Shown in pieces: positions 26,662 through 36,109 of a stretch of DNA of 64,000 bases. The stretch is from Borreliella californiensis (GTDB taxonomy: Bacteria > Spirochaetota > Spirochaetia > Borreliales > Borreliaceae): the NCBI RefSeq assembly GCF_014205885.1, contig NZ_JACHFB010000001.1:372001-436000 (forward strand). The letters run 5' to 3'. The notes under the pieces were generated by a model, which saw only the letters and a program-made list of their open reading frames with translations, did not search any database and was not told the DNA's origin. Positions within the stretch are counted from its first letter, which is position 1; every line of letters begins with the position of its first letter. Both the position numbers and the translations under genes were made by a program.

Positions 26662-29250
26662 ATGGAAAAAAATGTTACCCCAATGATGAGGCAGTATTTA
26701 GATATCAAAAAAAAATATAAAGATGCTATTCTTTTTTTCAGAGTAGGAAGTTTTTATGAAATGTTTTTTAATGATGCAATTGAGGCAAGTAAGCTTCTTA
26801 ATTTAACATTGACAAAAAGAGAAAATGTTCCAATGTGTGGGGTGCCTTATCATACTAGTAAGGAATATATAAGAAAATTAATTTTATTTGATAAAAAGGT
26901 TGCAATTTGTGAACAGGCGTCTAATTCTACTTCTGGAGGGCCTTTAGAAAGAGAGGTTGTTGAGGTAATAACTCCAGGTGTTATTATTGATGAAGATTTT
27001 TTAAATGATGATGTTAATAACTATTTAGTTGCTATTAGTGATTATAAAAATTATTATTCGTTTTCTTATATAGATTTATCTACTTCTAGTCTTGGGATAA
27101 TGTTTTATGAGAATAGTTTTTTTGAAAAGCTTAAAAGGGATCTTGAAAAATACTCTCCTAAAGAGATAATAGTTTCTGAAAATTTTTATTATGAATATTC
27201 GGAGAAGCTTAATCTTAGTAAGTTTTTAATTAATAGGGTTCCTACTTGGCATCTTGATAAGGATATTGCAATAAAAACAATAAAGGAGCATTTTAATATA
27301 CTTGGATTGAGTTCTCTTGGATTTGATGAGGAAAAGCCTTATTACATTTCAATTTTTCTCATTATAAATCATATAAAAAATAATTTAAAAAATTTATTAA
27401 GCAATATTGATAAAATAGATATTAATAATGATTCTTCGTATATGTTTCTTGATGATGTAACTCAGGTTAATCTTGAACTTGTGAAAAATAATAATGATTT
27501 TTCTTCTCAATATTCACTATATTCTGTGTTAAATGATTGCAAAACCGCAATGGGAAAGAGACTTTTGCGAGAATTTATTTTAAATCCAATTTTAAATATT
27601 TCTGAGATTAATGCCAGACTAGATCATGTTGAATTTTTTTGCAAAAATATTGGCTTAACTGTGACTTTAAGAGAAACTTTTATTAATATATGGGATATTG
27701 AGAGAATAATATCTAGGGTTCAAATGAAAAGATATATTAAAAAAGATTTTTTATTTATTGAAAAAGCCCTTTCTGTATTTTTTACGGTAAAAAAGTTATT
27801 CAATAAGCATAATTTTGATTATTGGAATTTTAATAAGTTTGAAGAGGATAGTATTTCTAAAGTTTATTTTTTAATAAATAGTGCAATTTCAAGCTCACCC
27901 GATGAGCTTATTAAGAGAGGTTATGATTTAAAGCTTGATAGTTTAAAAGATTTAAAGATTAATGCAAATAAATATATTGATAAATATCTTGAATCAGAGA
28001 GATTGCTTAGCAAGATCAATAACCTAAAGATTAGAAAAACTAACAATAGGGGATTATTTTTTGAAGTTACAAAGAGTAATTATGCTCAAGTTCCACCGCA
28101 TTTTATGGAAAGTCAAGTTTTAAATTCTTCAAAAAGATATAAAACAGAAAAACTTATTTCTCTTGAAGTGGATATTAATAATGCTGAAGACAATTTGGTT
28201 GCTTTTGAGCAGGAAATTTTTGATGAAATAGCATCAAATGTTGTTAAGCATAATAAAGTTCTTAAAAAGGTTGCACAATTTTTTGCGTATATTGATTTAG
28301 TTGTTAACTTTGGTTATTTGGCAAAAAAAAATGAATATAAAAGACCTGTATTAACCCCCGGTAAGGAAATTTTTCTTGACAAGTCTAGGCATCCTGTTGT
28401 TGAGCATTATGTTAAAAACACTGAAATCTTTACTGAGAATTTTGTAAGGATTAATAAAGAAAGGTATTTTTGTTTAATTACTGGACCCAATATGGCGGGT
28501 AAATCAACTTATTTGCGCCAGGTGGCTTTAATTACTTTAATGGCTCATATAGGTTCTTTTGTTCCAGCTTCTAAAGCTGTAATAGGCATTACAGATAAAA
28601 TTTTTTGCAGAATCGGAGCAAGTGATAACATTGCCAAAGGGGAATCCACTTTTTTGGTTGAAATGAATGAAACAGCTAATATTTTAAGAAATGCAACAGA
28701 AAAGAGTTTAATAATTATGGACGAGGTTGGAAGAGGTACTAGTACAAATGATGGGCTTGCTATTGCTTATTCTATTATAGAGCATATTTTAGAGTATATT
28801 AAAGCTAGAAGTTTGTTTGCCACGCATTTTCATGAATTGTCGTCTATTAATCATAAAGCTTTTATTAATCTTTCAATGAAAATTGAAAAGCAAGGTAATG
28901 ATCTTGTTTTCTTAAGAGAGGTTGAAGAAAAACCATCTCTTAATTCTTATGGGATTTATGTTGCTCGCATAGCAGGACTTCCTTTAAGGGTAATAGATAG
29001 GGCTAATGTTATTTTAGAAAGTTTGCTTGACAGAAAGGGTAACTCTTTTTTGGAGCTTTGTCCCGGTGTTTCTTCTGATAGTAATGATAAAGAAGGCTTG
29101 GAAAATGACGCTGATGTTCATATTAAATTAAATGAGTATTTGGAGTTAAAAAATTTTATTTCTAACATAGATATTAATAATATTACCCCTTTTCAATCAA
29201 TTGAGCTGTTAAATCAAATTATTTTAAAGGTTGTTTCTCAGTCCAGTTAG
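26662..29250 (+). CDS. mutS: DNA mismatch repair protein MutS
   Basis: 862 residues. The mismatch-binding start MMRQYLDIKKKYKDAILFFRVGSFYEMF includes the Phe-x-Glu motif (FYEMF). The ATPase has GPNMAGKSTYLRQ near 608-620 and DEVGRGTSTNDG near 687-698; ATHFHEL follows. A complete MutS1. AGGAAG precedes the ATG. Confidence 0.97.
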   Translation: MEKNVTPMMRQYLDIKKKYKDAILFFRVGSFYEMFFNDAIEASKLLNLTLTKRENVPMCGVPYHTSKEYIRKLILFDKKVAICEQASNSTSGGPLEREVVEVITPGVIIDEDFLNDDVNNYLVAISDYKNYYSFSYIDLSTSSLGIMFYENSFFEKLKRDLEKYSPKEIIVSENFYYEYSEKLNLSKFLINRVPTWHLDKDIAIKTIKEHFNILGLSSLGFDEEKPYYISIFLIINHIKNNLKNLLSNIDKIDINNDSSYMFLDDVTQVNLELVKNNNDFSSQYSLYSVLNDCKTAMGKRLLREFILNPILNISEINARLDHVEFFCKNIGLTVTLRETFINIWDIERIISRVQMKRYIKKDFLFIEKALSVFFTVKKLFNKHNFDYWNFNKFEEDSISKVYFLINSAISSSPDELIKRGYDLKLDSLKDLKINANKYIDKYLESERLLSKINNLKIRKTNNRGLFFEVTKSNYAQVPPHFMESQVLNSSKRYKTEKLISLEVDINNAEDNLVAFEQEIFDEIASNVVKHNKVLKKVAQFFAYIDLVVNFGYLAKKNEYKRPVLTPGKEIFLDKSRHPVVEHYVKNTEIFTENFVRINKERYFCLITGPNMAGKSTYLRQVALITLMAHIGSFVPASKAVIGITDKIFCRIGASDNIAKGESTFLVEMNETANILRNATEKSLIIMDEVGRGTSTNDGLAIAYSIIEHILEYIKARSLFATHFHELSSINHKAFINLSMKIEKQGNDLVFLREVEEKPSLNSYGIYVARIAGLPLRVIDRANVILESLLDRKGNSFLELCPGVSSDSNDKEGLENDADVHIKLNEYLELKNFISNIDINNITPFQSIELLNQIILKVVSQSS

Positions 29251-29251
29251 C

Positions 29252-29869
29252 ATGAGTTATTTAAATGTTCTAAAGAGTATATTTTTACCTTTTTGTGTTT
29301 TTTGTGGACAAAGGTATGTATCTTCTAATGCTCTTTGTGACCAATGTAAGTCGCTTTTTAATTTTAAAATAAAATATAATGAAAATCTGATGTATTTTTT
29401 TGAATATAAAGAGCATTACAGATTTTTAATTTTGTCTTATAAGAGGGATGCTCAAAAGTCAATTGGTAGATTTTTAGCAAGTGGAATTGCTGAATGTTTA
29501 AATAATATTGATTTTGATCAAATAGTAACGGTTCCTTGTAGTTTTAAAAGAAAATTATTTTATGGTTTTGATCATATGGAATACATTGGTATTTTATTAA
29601 GCCGTTTTGGGTTTAATTATATAAATGTTTTTTCAAGGAAGTATGGAAAAAGCCAGAAGTTAATGAAGGGGAATCTCAGATTTAGAAATCTTGAAAATAA
29701 AATTAAATTAAGATCAAAATATAAAAATTTTCAATTTAAAAAGATTGTTTTGCTTGATGATATTGTTACTACAGGAGCATCTATGTGTATTTGTGAAGAC
29801 CTTATTATGCAATTGGGAGCTTATAAGGTTATAAGGCTTTCGTTGGCCAAATCTTATAATTTGGTTTAA
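29252..29869 (+). CDS. ComF-family phosphoribosyltransferase-like protein
   Basis: 205 residues from ATG 29252, one base after the mutS stop; a longer form could start at TTG 29231 inside mutS. N-terminal zinc ribbon CVFCGQ...CDQC, then a PRTase-type domain with IVLLDDIVTTGAS. ComF proteins take part in DNA uptake in competent bacteria, but Borrelia is not known to be naturally competent, so the role here is open. Confidence 0.85.
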   Translation: MSYLNVLKSIFLPFCVFCGQRYVSSNALCDQCKSLFNFKIKYNENLMYFFEYKEHYRFLILSYKRDAQKSIGRFLASGIAECLNNIDFDQIVTVPCSFKRKLFYGFDHMEYIGILLSRFGFNYINVFSRKYGKSQKLMKGNLRFRNLENKIKLRSKYKNFQFKKIVLLDDIVTTGASMCICEDLIMQLGAYKVIRLSLAKSYNLV

Positions 29870-29871
29870 TG

Positions 29872-29900
29872 TTGACATTATTTTTGCTAAGTGTTAATCT
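29872..29900 (+). promoter_or_regulatory. promoter of the rimP-nusA-infB operon
   Basis: Consensus TTGACA (29872-29877), 17 bases, TAATCT (29895-29900), just after the comF stop. A second, weaker possibility is TTGACT starting at 29899. Transcription from the first would begin near 29907, about 20 bases before a strong hairpin. Confidence 0.65.
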
Positions 29901-29926
29901 TGACTTAAGGTTTAGTTTATGTATTT

Positions 29927-29954
29927 AATAAGGTTCTTTTAAAAGAACCTTATT
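29927..29954 (+). terminator. 28-bp palindromic hairpin (terminator/attenuator) ahead of rimP
   Basis: AATAAGGTTCTTTT and its exact complement with no spacer, followed by ATTTTTAAGG. It can terminate comF transcripts. Because it lies downstream of the rimP promoter it would also sit in that operon's 5' leader as an attenuator. It ends 16 bases before the rimP TTG. Confidence 0.7.
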
Positions 29955-29970
29955 ATTTTTAAGGATACAG

Positions 29971-30408
29971 TTGATTAAATGTTTTGACAAAAATAATGAA
30001 GTTTTTAATTTGATAAAAGATTTAACAAGGCGGTTAAATGTTGAGATATTAGAAATTAATATCTTTAGAAATAAAAATAATGGAAAAATTCAAATAGTTC
30101 TTTATAGTAAAAATTTTTCCTTAGGTATTGATTTGCTAACTGATTTGCATAAGATGATTTTATTAATTTTAGAAGCAAATCTTAAATATGGTTTTACTTT
30201 AGAGCTTTCTACTCCAGGAATAGATAGAAAAATAAAAAGTGACAGAGAGTTTAAAATTTTTGAAGGCAAAAAGATTAAATTGATGCTAGATAATGAATTT
30301 GAAGAGGGTTTTATATTAGAGTCAAAGCCAAAAAGTTTTATTTTTAAAACAGATAGCAAAGAAATAAATGTTTTTTATAGTGATGTTAAGAAGGCCAGAT
30401 TAGTTTAA
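29971..30408 (+). CDS. rimP: ribosome maturation factor RimP
   Basis: 145 residues, 30S maturation factor. The RimP signature [21 protein letters not shown] is present, followed by an SH3-like C-terminal domain ([21 protein letters not shown]). The TTG start has AAGGA about seven bases upstream. First gene of the conserved rimP-nusA-infB-rbfA-truB order. Confidence 0.92.
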   Translation: MIKCFDKNNEVFNLIKDLTRRLNVEILEINIFRNKNNGKIQIVLYSKNFSLGIDLLTDLHKMILLILEANLKYGFTLELSTPGIDRKIKSDREFKIFEGKKIKLMLDNEFEEGFILESKPKSFIFKTDSKEINVFYSDVKKARLV

Positions 30409-30421
30409 GGAGGAAGTTTGG

Positions 30422-31870
30422 ATGATAAAGGGAACGGGGCATATGATTGTAAATATTGCAAACGATCGCAGCATGAGTATAGATTCTATTAGGAAAACAA
30501 TTAAAGAATCAGTATTAATAGCTTATAAGAAGTATTTTGGAAGCAATGAGAATGCTTTTATTAAGTTTGATGATGATACGGGAGATTTGGCTGTTTATGC
30601 AAAAAAGAAAATTGTAAAAGAGGTAAAAGATTCTTTGCTTGAAATATTGGAAAAAGATATCTCAAAGGAAAATATTGTAGAAGGTGATTATGCTTACATT
30701 GAAATTAATCCTAAAGTTTTTGATAGGCTTTCTATTCAGGTTGCAAAACAAAGAACCAAAAATGACTTGCAAGGAATTGAGGATAATGAGATTTTATCAG
30801 AATTTAAAAGCAAGTTGAATAAGGTTGTTATTGGGTACGTTCAACAAAATAGAAATGGTGATCTTTATGTTAATCTTGGTAATACGGATGGTATAATTCC
30901 CAAGAAGTATCAGTCGCCAAGAGAAGTTTATAACCTTAATGATAAGATTAGAGTTTTAGTTTACAATGTTAAAAAGGGTAAAAATGGTATTGAAGTTATT
31001 CTTTCTAGAACTCATCCAAAGTTTATTGAAGAGCTTTTAGCGCTTGAAATTCCTGAAATTGAAGAAGGTATTATTAAAATTCATAAAATAGTTCGCGATC
31101 CGGGTTACAGAATTAAAGTTGCTGTTTATTCTGAGAAAGAAGAGATTGATCCTGTTGGTCCTTGTATAGGGCAAAAAGGAGTCAGAATTCAATCTATAAT
31201 TAAGGAACTTGAAGGAGAAAAAATCGATATTATCCCTTATAGTAAAGATATTAAAGAATTTATAAAGGATTCTTTGACTCCTTCGAAGATAGAGCATGTT
31301 TATATTCTTGACGAGGATTTACATAAAGCTTTAGTGGTTGTTAGCGATGATCAGCTTTCTCTTGCTATAGGTAAAATGGGTCAAAATGTTAGGCTTGCTA
31401 ATAGACTTCTTGACTGGGCTATTGATGTTAAAACTAGCAGTCAATTTGCAGAAATGAAAGCCAATTCAGAGTTTAAGCAAGAAACGCTTGAAATGTTTGA
31501 TAAAGTTATGCAGGATGTTGTTGAAGAGGAACAATTTGAAGAGATTAGTAAAATAAGTGATCTTAAATTACTCGATTCTTCTGTGATTTCTAATTTATCA
31601 AAAGAGGGTCTTGATGATATTAACAATTTTTTACAAGCAGGTGAGGGAGTGCTTTTTAATCTTGGGGTAAGTTATGAAAAACAAGAAGAAATTAACAAAA
31701 TATTAAAAGAGGGAATGATAATAATTGCTAATGACAATGATGAGTCTATGGAAAAGGTGGAAGAAGACGAAGAGCTTCTTTGTCCTGAATGTGGTGTTGT
31801 TATTAATGAAAGTATGACCTCCTGTCCGGGTTGTAAAATAGGGCTTAGTTTTGAGTTTGAGGAGGAATAG
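30422..31870 (+). CDS. nusA: transcription elongation/termination factor NusA with a Cys4 tail
   Basis: 482 residues. The N-terminal polymerase-binding domain (about 1-125) is followed by S1 (VGYVQQNRNGDLYVNLGNTDGIIPK). The KH domains follow, with PVGPCIGQKGVRIQSIIKELEGEKIDI and LSLAIGKMGQNVRLANRLLDW. After a helical segment comes an acidic tail and a zinc-ribbon-like end, CPECGVVI...CPGC (Cys 454, 457, 468, 471), which I do not know from E. coli-type NusA. The ATG has AGGAGG eight bases upstream. Confidence 0.94.
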   Translation: MIKGTGHMIVNIANDRSMSIDSIRKTIKESVLIAYKKYFGSNENAFIKFDDDTGDLAVYAKKKIVKEVKDSLLEILEKDISKENIVEGDYAYIEINPKVFDRLSIQVAKQRTKNDLQGIEDNEILSEFKSKLNKVVIGYVQQNRNGDLYVNLGNTDGIIPKKYQSPREVYNLNDKIRVLVYNVKKGKNGIEVILSRTHPKFIEELLALEIPEIEEGIIKIHKIVRDPGYRIKVAVYSEKEEIDPVGPCIGQKGVRIQSIIKELEGEKIDIIPYSKDIKEFIKDSLTPSKIEHVYILDEDLHKALVVVSDDQLSLAIGKMGQNVRLANRLLDWAIDVKTSSQFAEMKANSEFKQETLEMFDKVMQDVVEEEQFEEISKISDLKLLDSSVISNLSKEGLDDINNFLQAGEGVLFNLGVSYEKQEEINKILKEGMIIIANDNDESMEKVEEDEELLCPECGVVINESMTSCPGCKIGLSFEFEEE

Positions 31871-31872
31871 GT

Positions 31873-34422
31873 TTGTCGAAGAATATTGATGATATTAAAA
31901 ATGAAGATGGTAAAAAAATTAAGATTATTAAGTTAAAAAAGAAGGTAGTAAAAATTGTAACGCATAATGATTTAAGTGGTAAAAGTGATTCAAACAGCTC
32001 TGTTGATTTGCATAAGTACAACAGCAAAGCTGAATATTCGCAAAACAGAGACAACAGAATTGGTAGATATTCGCAAAACAGGGATAACAGAACTGGCGGG
32101 TATTCGCAAAATAGGGACAACAGAACTGGCGGGTATTTGCAAAATAGAGACAACAGAATTGGCGGATATTCACAAATCAGAGACAACAGAACTGGTGGGT
32201 ATTCGCAAAATAGGGACAACAGAACTGGCGGGTATTCGCAAAATAGGGATAACAGAGCTGGTGGGCATTCACAAAGCAGAGACAACAGAACTGGCGGGTA
32301 TTCACAAAGCAGAGACAACAGAAATGGCGGGTATTCACAAAACAGAGATAGTTTAGCCTCTCAATACCAAGGTTTGGCAAAGAAGACATTTGTTGCTAAA
32401 AATAATTCTCAGAATAAATATACTACTTCTGTGTCTTTTAGAAGAGTTATAAAAACCAAAGTTCCTGTTATTGTTAGCAGTACATCTTCAACAGATTCTG
32501 AGAATAGTAAAGAGTTAAATCGTAAGCTTGGTGAGAAAAAGAAACAGCAACAAGAAAGTCAAAAAAGCTATAAGAGAAAAAAAGCAGAAACTGAGAGCAA
32601 GACAATTGAACAAAAAGTTTTTGAACAACTTCAAAAAAAGAAAAGAGAAAATTTAGCTAATCCTGTCCCAAAGTCAATTGACATTATGGGTAGCATTACT
32701 GTTTCTGATCTTGCAAGAAAGATGAATTTAAAATCTTCTGATTTGATTGCTAAATTAATGGCTTTGGGTGTAATGGTGACTATTAATGAAAAAATAGATT
32801 CTGATACAGCAACTATTTTAGTTGAAGAATATGGTTCAAAAGTTAATGTTGTTTCTATTTATGATGAAACGGTTATAGAAGAAGAGGTAGAGGATCAAAG
32901 CAAAAGAATTGAAAAGCCCCCTGTTATTACAATAATGGGTCATGTTGATCATGGCAAGACCAAACTACTTTCTGTGCTTCAAAATATAGATATAAATCAA
33001 ACAGAGTCTGGTGGTATTACTCAGCATATTGGAGCTTATACTATTGTTTATAATGGTCGAGAAATAACATTTTTAGATACTCCTGGTCATGAAGCTTTTA
33101 CCATGATGCGAAGTCGTGGGGCTCAGGTTACAGATATTGTTGTTCTAGTTGTGTCAGCAATTGATGGTGTTATGCCTCAAACTATTGAGGCCATTAATCA
33201 TGCAAAAGAAGCAAATGTTCCAATTATTGTTGCTATAAATAAGATTGATTTGCCAGATTCAAATCCCGATAAGATTAAACATCAGCTTTCAGAATACGGC
33301 TTAGTATCTGAAGATTGGGGGGGAGACACTATTTTTGTGCTGATTTCTGCTCTTAAAAATATAGGAATTTCTGAACTTCTTGATATGATTCTTTTACAGT
33401 CAGATATGATGTTATTAAAAGCTAACCCATCCAAAAGAGCTATTGGAAAAGTACTTGATGCTAAGATTGATTTGGGACGCGGAATAGTTTGTTCTGTTAT
33501 TATTGAAGATGGAACCCTTTATGTGGGAGATTCTTTTGTGGGTGGAGCGTGTTATGGTAAAGTTAAGGCATTAATTAGCGACAAGGGTATTCCTGTTAAA
33601 AGTGTTGGCCCTGCTAAAGCTATTAGTGTTTTAGGATTTTCTTCGATGCCTCAGGCCGGAGACCCTTTTCAAGTAACTAAAACTGAAAAAGAAGCAAAAT
33701 TGATCAGCTCCAAAAGGCAAGATCTTAAAAAATATGAATCTTCCAAAAATGTAAAGAAAGTCACCATGTTAAATCTTTATGATTCAATCAAAGAAGGAAC
33801 TCTTAAAGAGCTTAAAATAATTTTAAAAGCAGATGTTCAAGGCTCAGTCGAAGCTTTAAAGAATTCTCTTGAAAAATTAACAAACGATGAGGTTAGAGTA
33901 AGAGTTGTGCATTCATCAGCAGGGGTAATAACTGAAACAGATATTAGTTTTGCTTCAGCAAGCGATGCTATTGTTATTGGATTTCATGTAAGGCCTACTG
34001 CAAAAGCTCAAATATTAGCAGATCAAGAAAAAGTTGAGATTAGAAAGTACAATGTTATTTATGATGCTATAAATGATGTTAAGTCAGTTCTTGAGGGAAT
34101 GCTTGAGCCAGATGTTGAGCAGCAGTTTATTGGTTTTGCTGAAGTGAGAGCTGTAATAAATGTTCCTAAAATTGGAGTAATAGCTGGCTGTTATGTTTCT
34201 AGGGGTCTAATAAAGCGAGATGCGATTACCAATGTAATGAGAGATGGTTTGCAGATTCATTCTGGAAAAATATCATCTTTAAAGCGATTTAAAGATGATG
34301 TTAAAGAAGTTGCTGAGCAATATGAGTGTGGTGTTGTGATTGATAATTATGCTAATATTAAAGAAGGAGATATAATTGAAGCATTTGAGATAAAAAAGGT
34401 GAAAAAATCTTTTAAAACTTAG
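31873..34422 (+). CDS. infB: translation initiation factor IF-2 with an 11-residue repeat array
   Basis: 849 residues. Delivers initiator tRNA to the 30S subunit. The N-terminal region has ten tandem [15 protein letters not shown] repeats (residues 55-164), then a basic coiled segment and an IF2-N domain ([26 protein letters not shown]). The G domain has GHVDHGKT near 356-363, DTPGHE near 403-408 and NKID near 456-459, and domains II-IV follow. TTG start with GGAGG upstream, two bases after nusA. Confidence 0.96.
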   Translation: MSKNIDDIKNEDGKKIKIIKLKKKVVKIVTHNDLSGKSDSNSSVDLHKYNSKAEYSQNRDNRIGRYSQNRDNRTGGYSQNRDNRTGGYLQNRDNRIGGYSQIRDNRTGGYSQNRDNRTGGYSQNRDNRAGGHSQSRDNRTGGYSQSRDNRNGGYSQNRDSLASQYQGLAKKTFVAKNNSQNKYTTSVSFRRVIKTKVPVIVSSTSSTDSENSKELNRKLGEKKKQQQESQKSYKRKKAETESKTIEQKVFEQLQKKKRENLANPVPKSIDIMGSITVSDLARKMNLKSSDLIAKLMALGVMVTINEKIDSDTATILVEEYGSKVNVVSIYDETVIEEEVEDQSKRIEKPPVITIMGHVDHGKTKLLSVLQNIDINQTESGGITQHIGAYTIVYNGREITFLDTPGHEAFTMMRSRGAQVTDIVVLVVSAIDGVMPQTIEAINHAKEANVPIIVAINKIDLPDSNPDKIKHQLSEYGLVSEDWGGDTIFVLISALKNIGISELLDMILLQSDMMLLKANPSKRAIGKVLDAKIDLGRGIVCSVIIEDGTLYVGDSFVGGACYGKVKALISDKGIPVKSVGPAKAISVLGFSSMPQAGDPFQVTKTEKEAKLISSKRQDLKKYESSKNVKKVTMLNLYDSIKEGTLKELKIILKADVQGSVEALKNSLEKLTNDEVRVRVVHSSAGVITETDISFASASDAIVIGFHVRPTAKAQILADQEKVEIRKYNVIYDAINDVKSVLEGMLEPDVEQQFIGFAEVRAVINVPKIGVIAGCYVSRGLIKRDAITNVMRDGLQIHSGKISSLKRFKDDVKEVAEQYECGVVIDNYANIKEGDIIEAFEIKKVKKSFKT
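32035..32364 (+). repeat. 33-bp tandem repeat (10 copies) inside infB
   Basis: Ten contiguous 33-base units encode [11 protein letters not shown]. The units differ by a few bases, and the last is degenerate ([11 protein letters not shown]). The repeat keeps all three plus frames and parts of the minus frames open, giving spurious overlapping ORFs. Copy number is likely to vary between strains (inference). Confidence 0.93.
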
Positions 34423-34445
34423 TATTGTTTTATTTATATGTGTTT

Positions 34446-34808
34446 ATGTATAAGAATATAAAAAAGTTTAAACTTGAAAGTTTTATTGCTCAAGAAATTG
34501 GCAATTTAATAGTAAGTGGGGGGATTAAAGATCCCAGAATTCATTCATTTTTAACCGTGGTTAAAGTGGAATTTTCAAAAGATTTAATAAATGCCAAAGT
34601 GTTTGTGGGCTCTATTAAGGAAGGTGCTTCTTTGGATAATGCAGTTAAAGCTTTAAATAATGCTAAGGGATTTATTCAAGGTCAAATTATTAAGCGAATT
34701 AAAGTTAGAAATACTCCTAAATTATTATTTGTTAAGGATGATTCTCTTTCCAAATCATTTTATGTTAATAAATTAATTGAAGGATTAAATACTACAAGAG
34801 AGAATTAA
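34446..34808 (+). CDS. rbfA: ribosome-binding factor A
   Basis: 120 residues from ATG 34446; TTG 34425 is a possible longer start. KH-type 30S maturation factor: [20 protein letters not shown], then [21 protein letters not shown] and [23 protein letters not shown]. In the canonical place after infB. Confidence 0.92.
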   Translation: MYKNIKKFKLESFIAQEIGNLIVSGGIKDPRIHSFLTVVKVEFSKDLINAKVFVGSIKEGASLDNAVKALNNAKGFIQGQIIKRIKVRNTPKLLFVKDDSLSKSFYVNKLIEGLNTTREN

Positions 34809-34810
34809 AT

Positions 34811-35659
34811 TTGGAAAATGGATTCCTTTTAATTAATAAGCAACAAGGTAAAACTTCTTTTGAAACTCTTTTTCCTATAAAAAAATATTTTAATACAAAT
34901 CGTGTTGGGCATGCTGGCACGCTTGATAAATTTGCAAGTGGAATTTTGATTGGTCTTGTAGGAAAATATACAAAGCTTTCAAGTTATTTTACTTCTTTAG
35001 ATAAAGAGTATGTAGCAGAATTTAGATTTGGATTAGAAACAGATACTCTTGATCCTAATGGAAGGATAGTTAGTAAAACTAATTATATTCCTAATTTAGA
35101 GGATATAGATTTAAAGCTTAAAGATTTTGTAGGAGAGATTTATCAAAGTCCCCCTAGATTTTCTTCTGTGCATATTGATGGTAGCAGAGCCTATAAACTT
35201 GCTTTGAATGGAAAGTTTTTTGAAATTAAAAAACGAAGAGTGACTATTTATAATATTCAAAGATTAAGTTATGATTTTAGTTCTTCTTTGCTTAGTTTAA
35301 AAATTAGCTGTTCAAAAGGTACTTATATTAGGAGTATTGCAAGGGATTTGGCTTATTCTCTAAATTCTTGCGCTTATGTTAGCAATTTAAAAAGAACCAA
35401 AGTGGGTATGTTTAGATTAAAAGATTCCACATTGTGTGAAAATTTGAGTAAAGCTTACTTAATTAGTCTAGAATCTTTAAAAAGTTTTGAAAAAGTTTAC
35501 ATTGATTCTAATAAGATAAATCTTGTTAAAAATGGTGTTTATGTTGAAATTAAAATCAATATTAATGAATTTAAGATTTTAAAATCCAGAGAGGAGAAAA
35601 TATTAGCAGTAATTCAAGGATTGGGTTTGAATAAATATAAATATGTTATTATATTTTAA
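34811..35659 (+). CDS. truB: tRNA pseudouridine(55) synthase TruB
   Basis: 282 residues. NRVGHAGTLDKFASGIL carries the catalytic Asp39; FTSLDKEYVAEFRFGLETDTLDPNG and SPPRFSSVHIDGSRAYKLA are family motifs. TTG start two bases after rbfA. Makes psi55 in the T loop of tRNAs. Confidence 0.95.
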   Translation: MENGFLLINKQQGKTSFETLFPIKKYFNTNRVGHAGTLDKFASGILIGLVGKYTKLSSYFTSLDKEYVAEFRFGLETDTLDPNGRIVSKTNYIPNLEDIDLKLKDFVGEIYQSPPRFSSVHIDGSRAYKLALNGKFFEIKKRRVTIYNIQRLSYDFSSSLLSLKISCSKGTYIRSIARDLAYSLNSCAYVSNLKRTKVGMFRLKDSTLCENLSKAYLISLESLKSFEKVYIDSNKINLVKNGVYVEIKININEFKILKSREEKILAVIQGLGLNKYKYVIIF

Positions 35660-35660
35660 T

Positions 35661-35687
35661 TTTAAATTGTTTTTTAAACAGTTTAAA
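35661..35687 (+). terminator. possible terminator hairpin after truB
   Basis: TTTAAATTGTTT, loop TTT, AAACAGTTTAAA: 12 pairs with one G-U. No strong T tract follows (AATTTATTCTT), and the stem is nearly all A/T, so termination is uncertain. Confidence 0.35.
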
Positions 35688-35727
35688 AATTTATTCTTAA
35701 AAATAACTAGAAAAGGATAAATTGCTT

Positions 35728-35756
35728 TTGTTATTTTTAAGAAAAAATATTATAAT
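35728..35756 (+). promoter_or_regulatory. promoter of rpsO-pnp
   Basis: TTGTTA (35728-35733), 17 bases, consensus TATAAT (35751-35756), 71 bases before the rpsO ATG. A second TATAAT at 35805-35810 lacks a -35 partner. Confidence 0.65.
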
Positions 35757-35827
35757 CTATCATAGTAAGTTTAAATTATGGCAATGGGTTTGTTAGAGCT
35801 TTGCTATAATGGTATAGGAGTTGCTTT

Positions 35828-36094
35828 ATGATAGATAAAAAGCAAAAGCAAAAAATAGTTTCTGAATTTGGAAAAAATGAAAGCGATACTGGTTCTGTTG
35901 GAGTTCAGATCGCACTTATTACAGGTAGAATAAAGTATTTAACTGAACATTTAAAGATAAATAAAAAAGATCACAGTTCAAAAAGAGGCTTGTTAAAGTT
36001 GGTAGGGCAAAGGCGAAGTTTATTGCGATATTACCAGAAAAAAGATTTAGAAGCTTATAGGATGTTAATATCTAAACTTGGTCTTAGAAAGTAA
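35828..36094 (+). CDS. rpsO: 30S ribosomal protein uS15
   Basis: 88 residues; [22 protein letters not shown] and [30 protein letters not shown] are diagnostic. AGGAG precedes the ATG. rpsO-pnp is a widely conserved pair, and in E. coli pnp is coupled to its message through RNase III processing. Confidence 0.97.
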   Translation: MIDKKQKQKIVSEFGKNESDTGSVGVQIALITGRIKYLTEHLKINKKDHSSKRGLLKLVGQRRSLLRYYQKKDLEAYRMLISKLGLRK

Positions 36095-36109
36095 AAAAGA
36101 GGTTGAATT

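Noticed and set aside
31845..32318. 157-codon minus-strand ORF with [15 protein letters not shown] repeats, and further ORFs in the same segment on both strands
   Set aside because: They are shadows of the 33-base repeat in infB. Because 33 is divisible by three, every frame lacking a stop in one unit stays open. No ribosome site or family match.
32035..32364. CRISPR-like array
   Set aside because: Units are contiguous 33-mers without unique spacers, encode protein in frame with IF2, and no cas genes are near.
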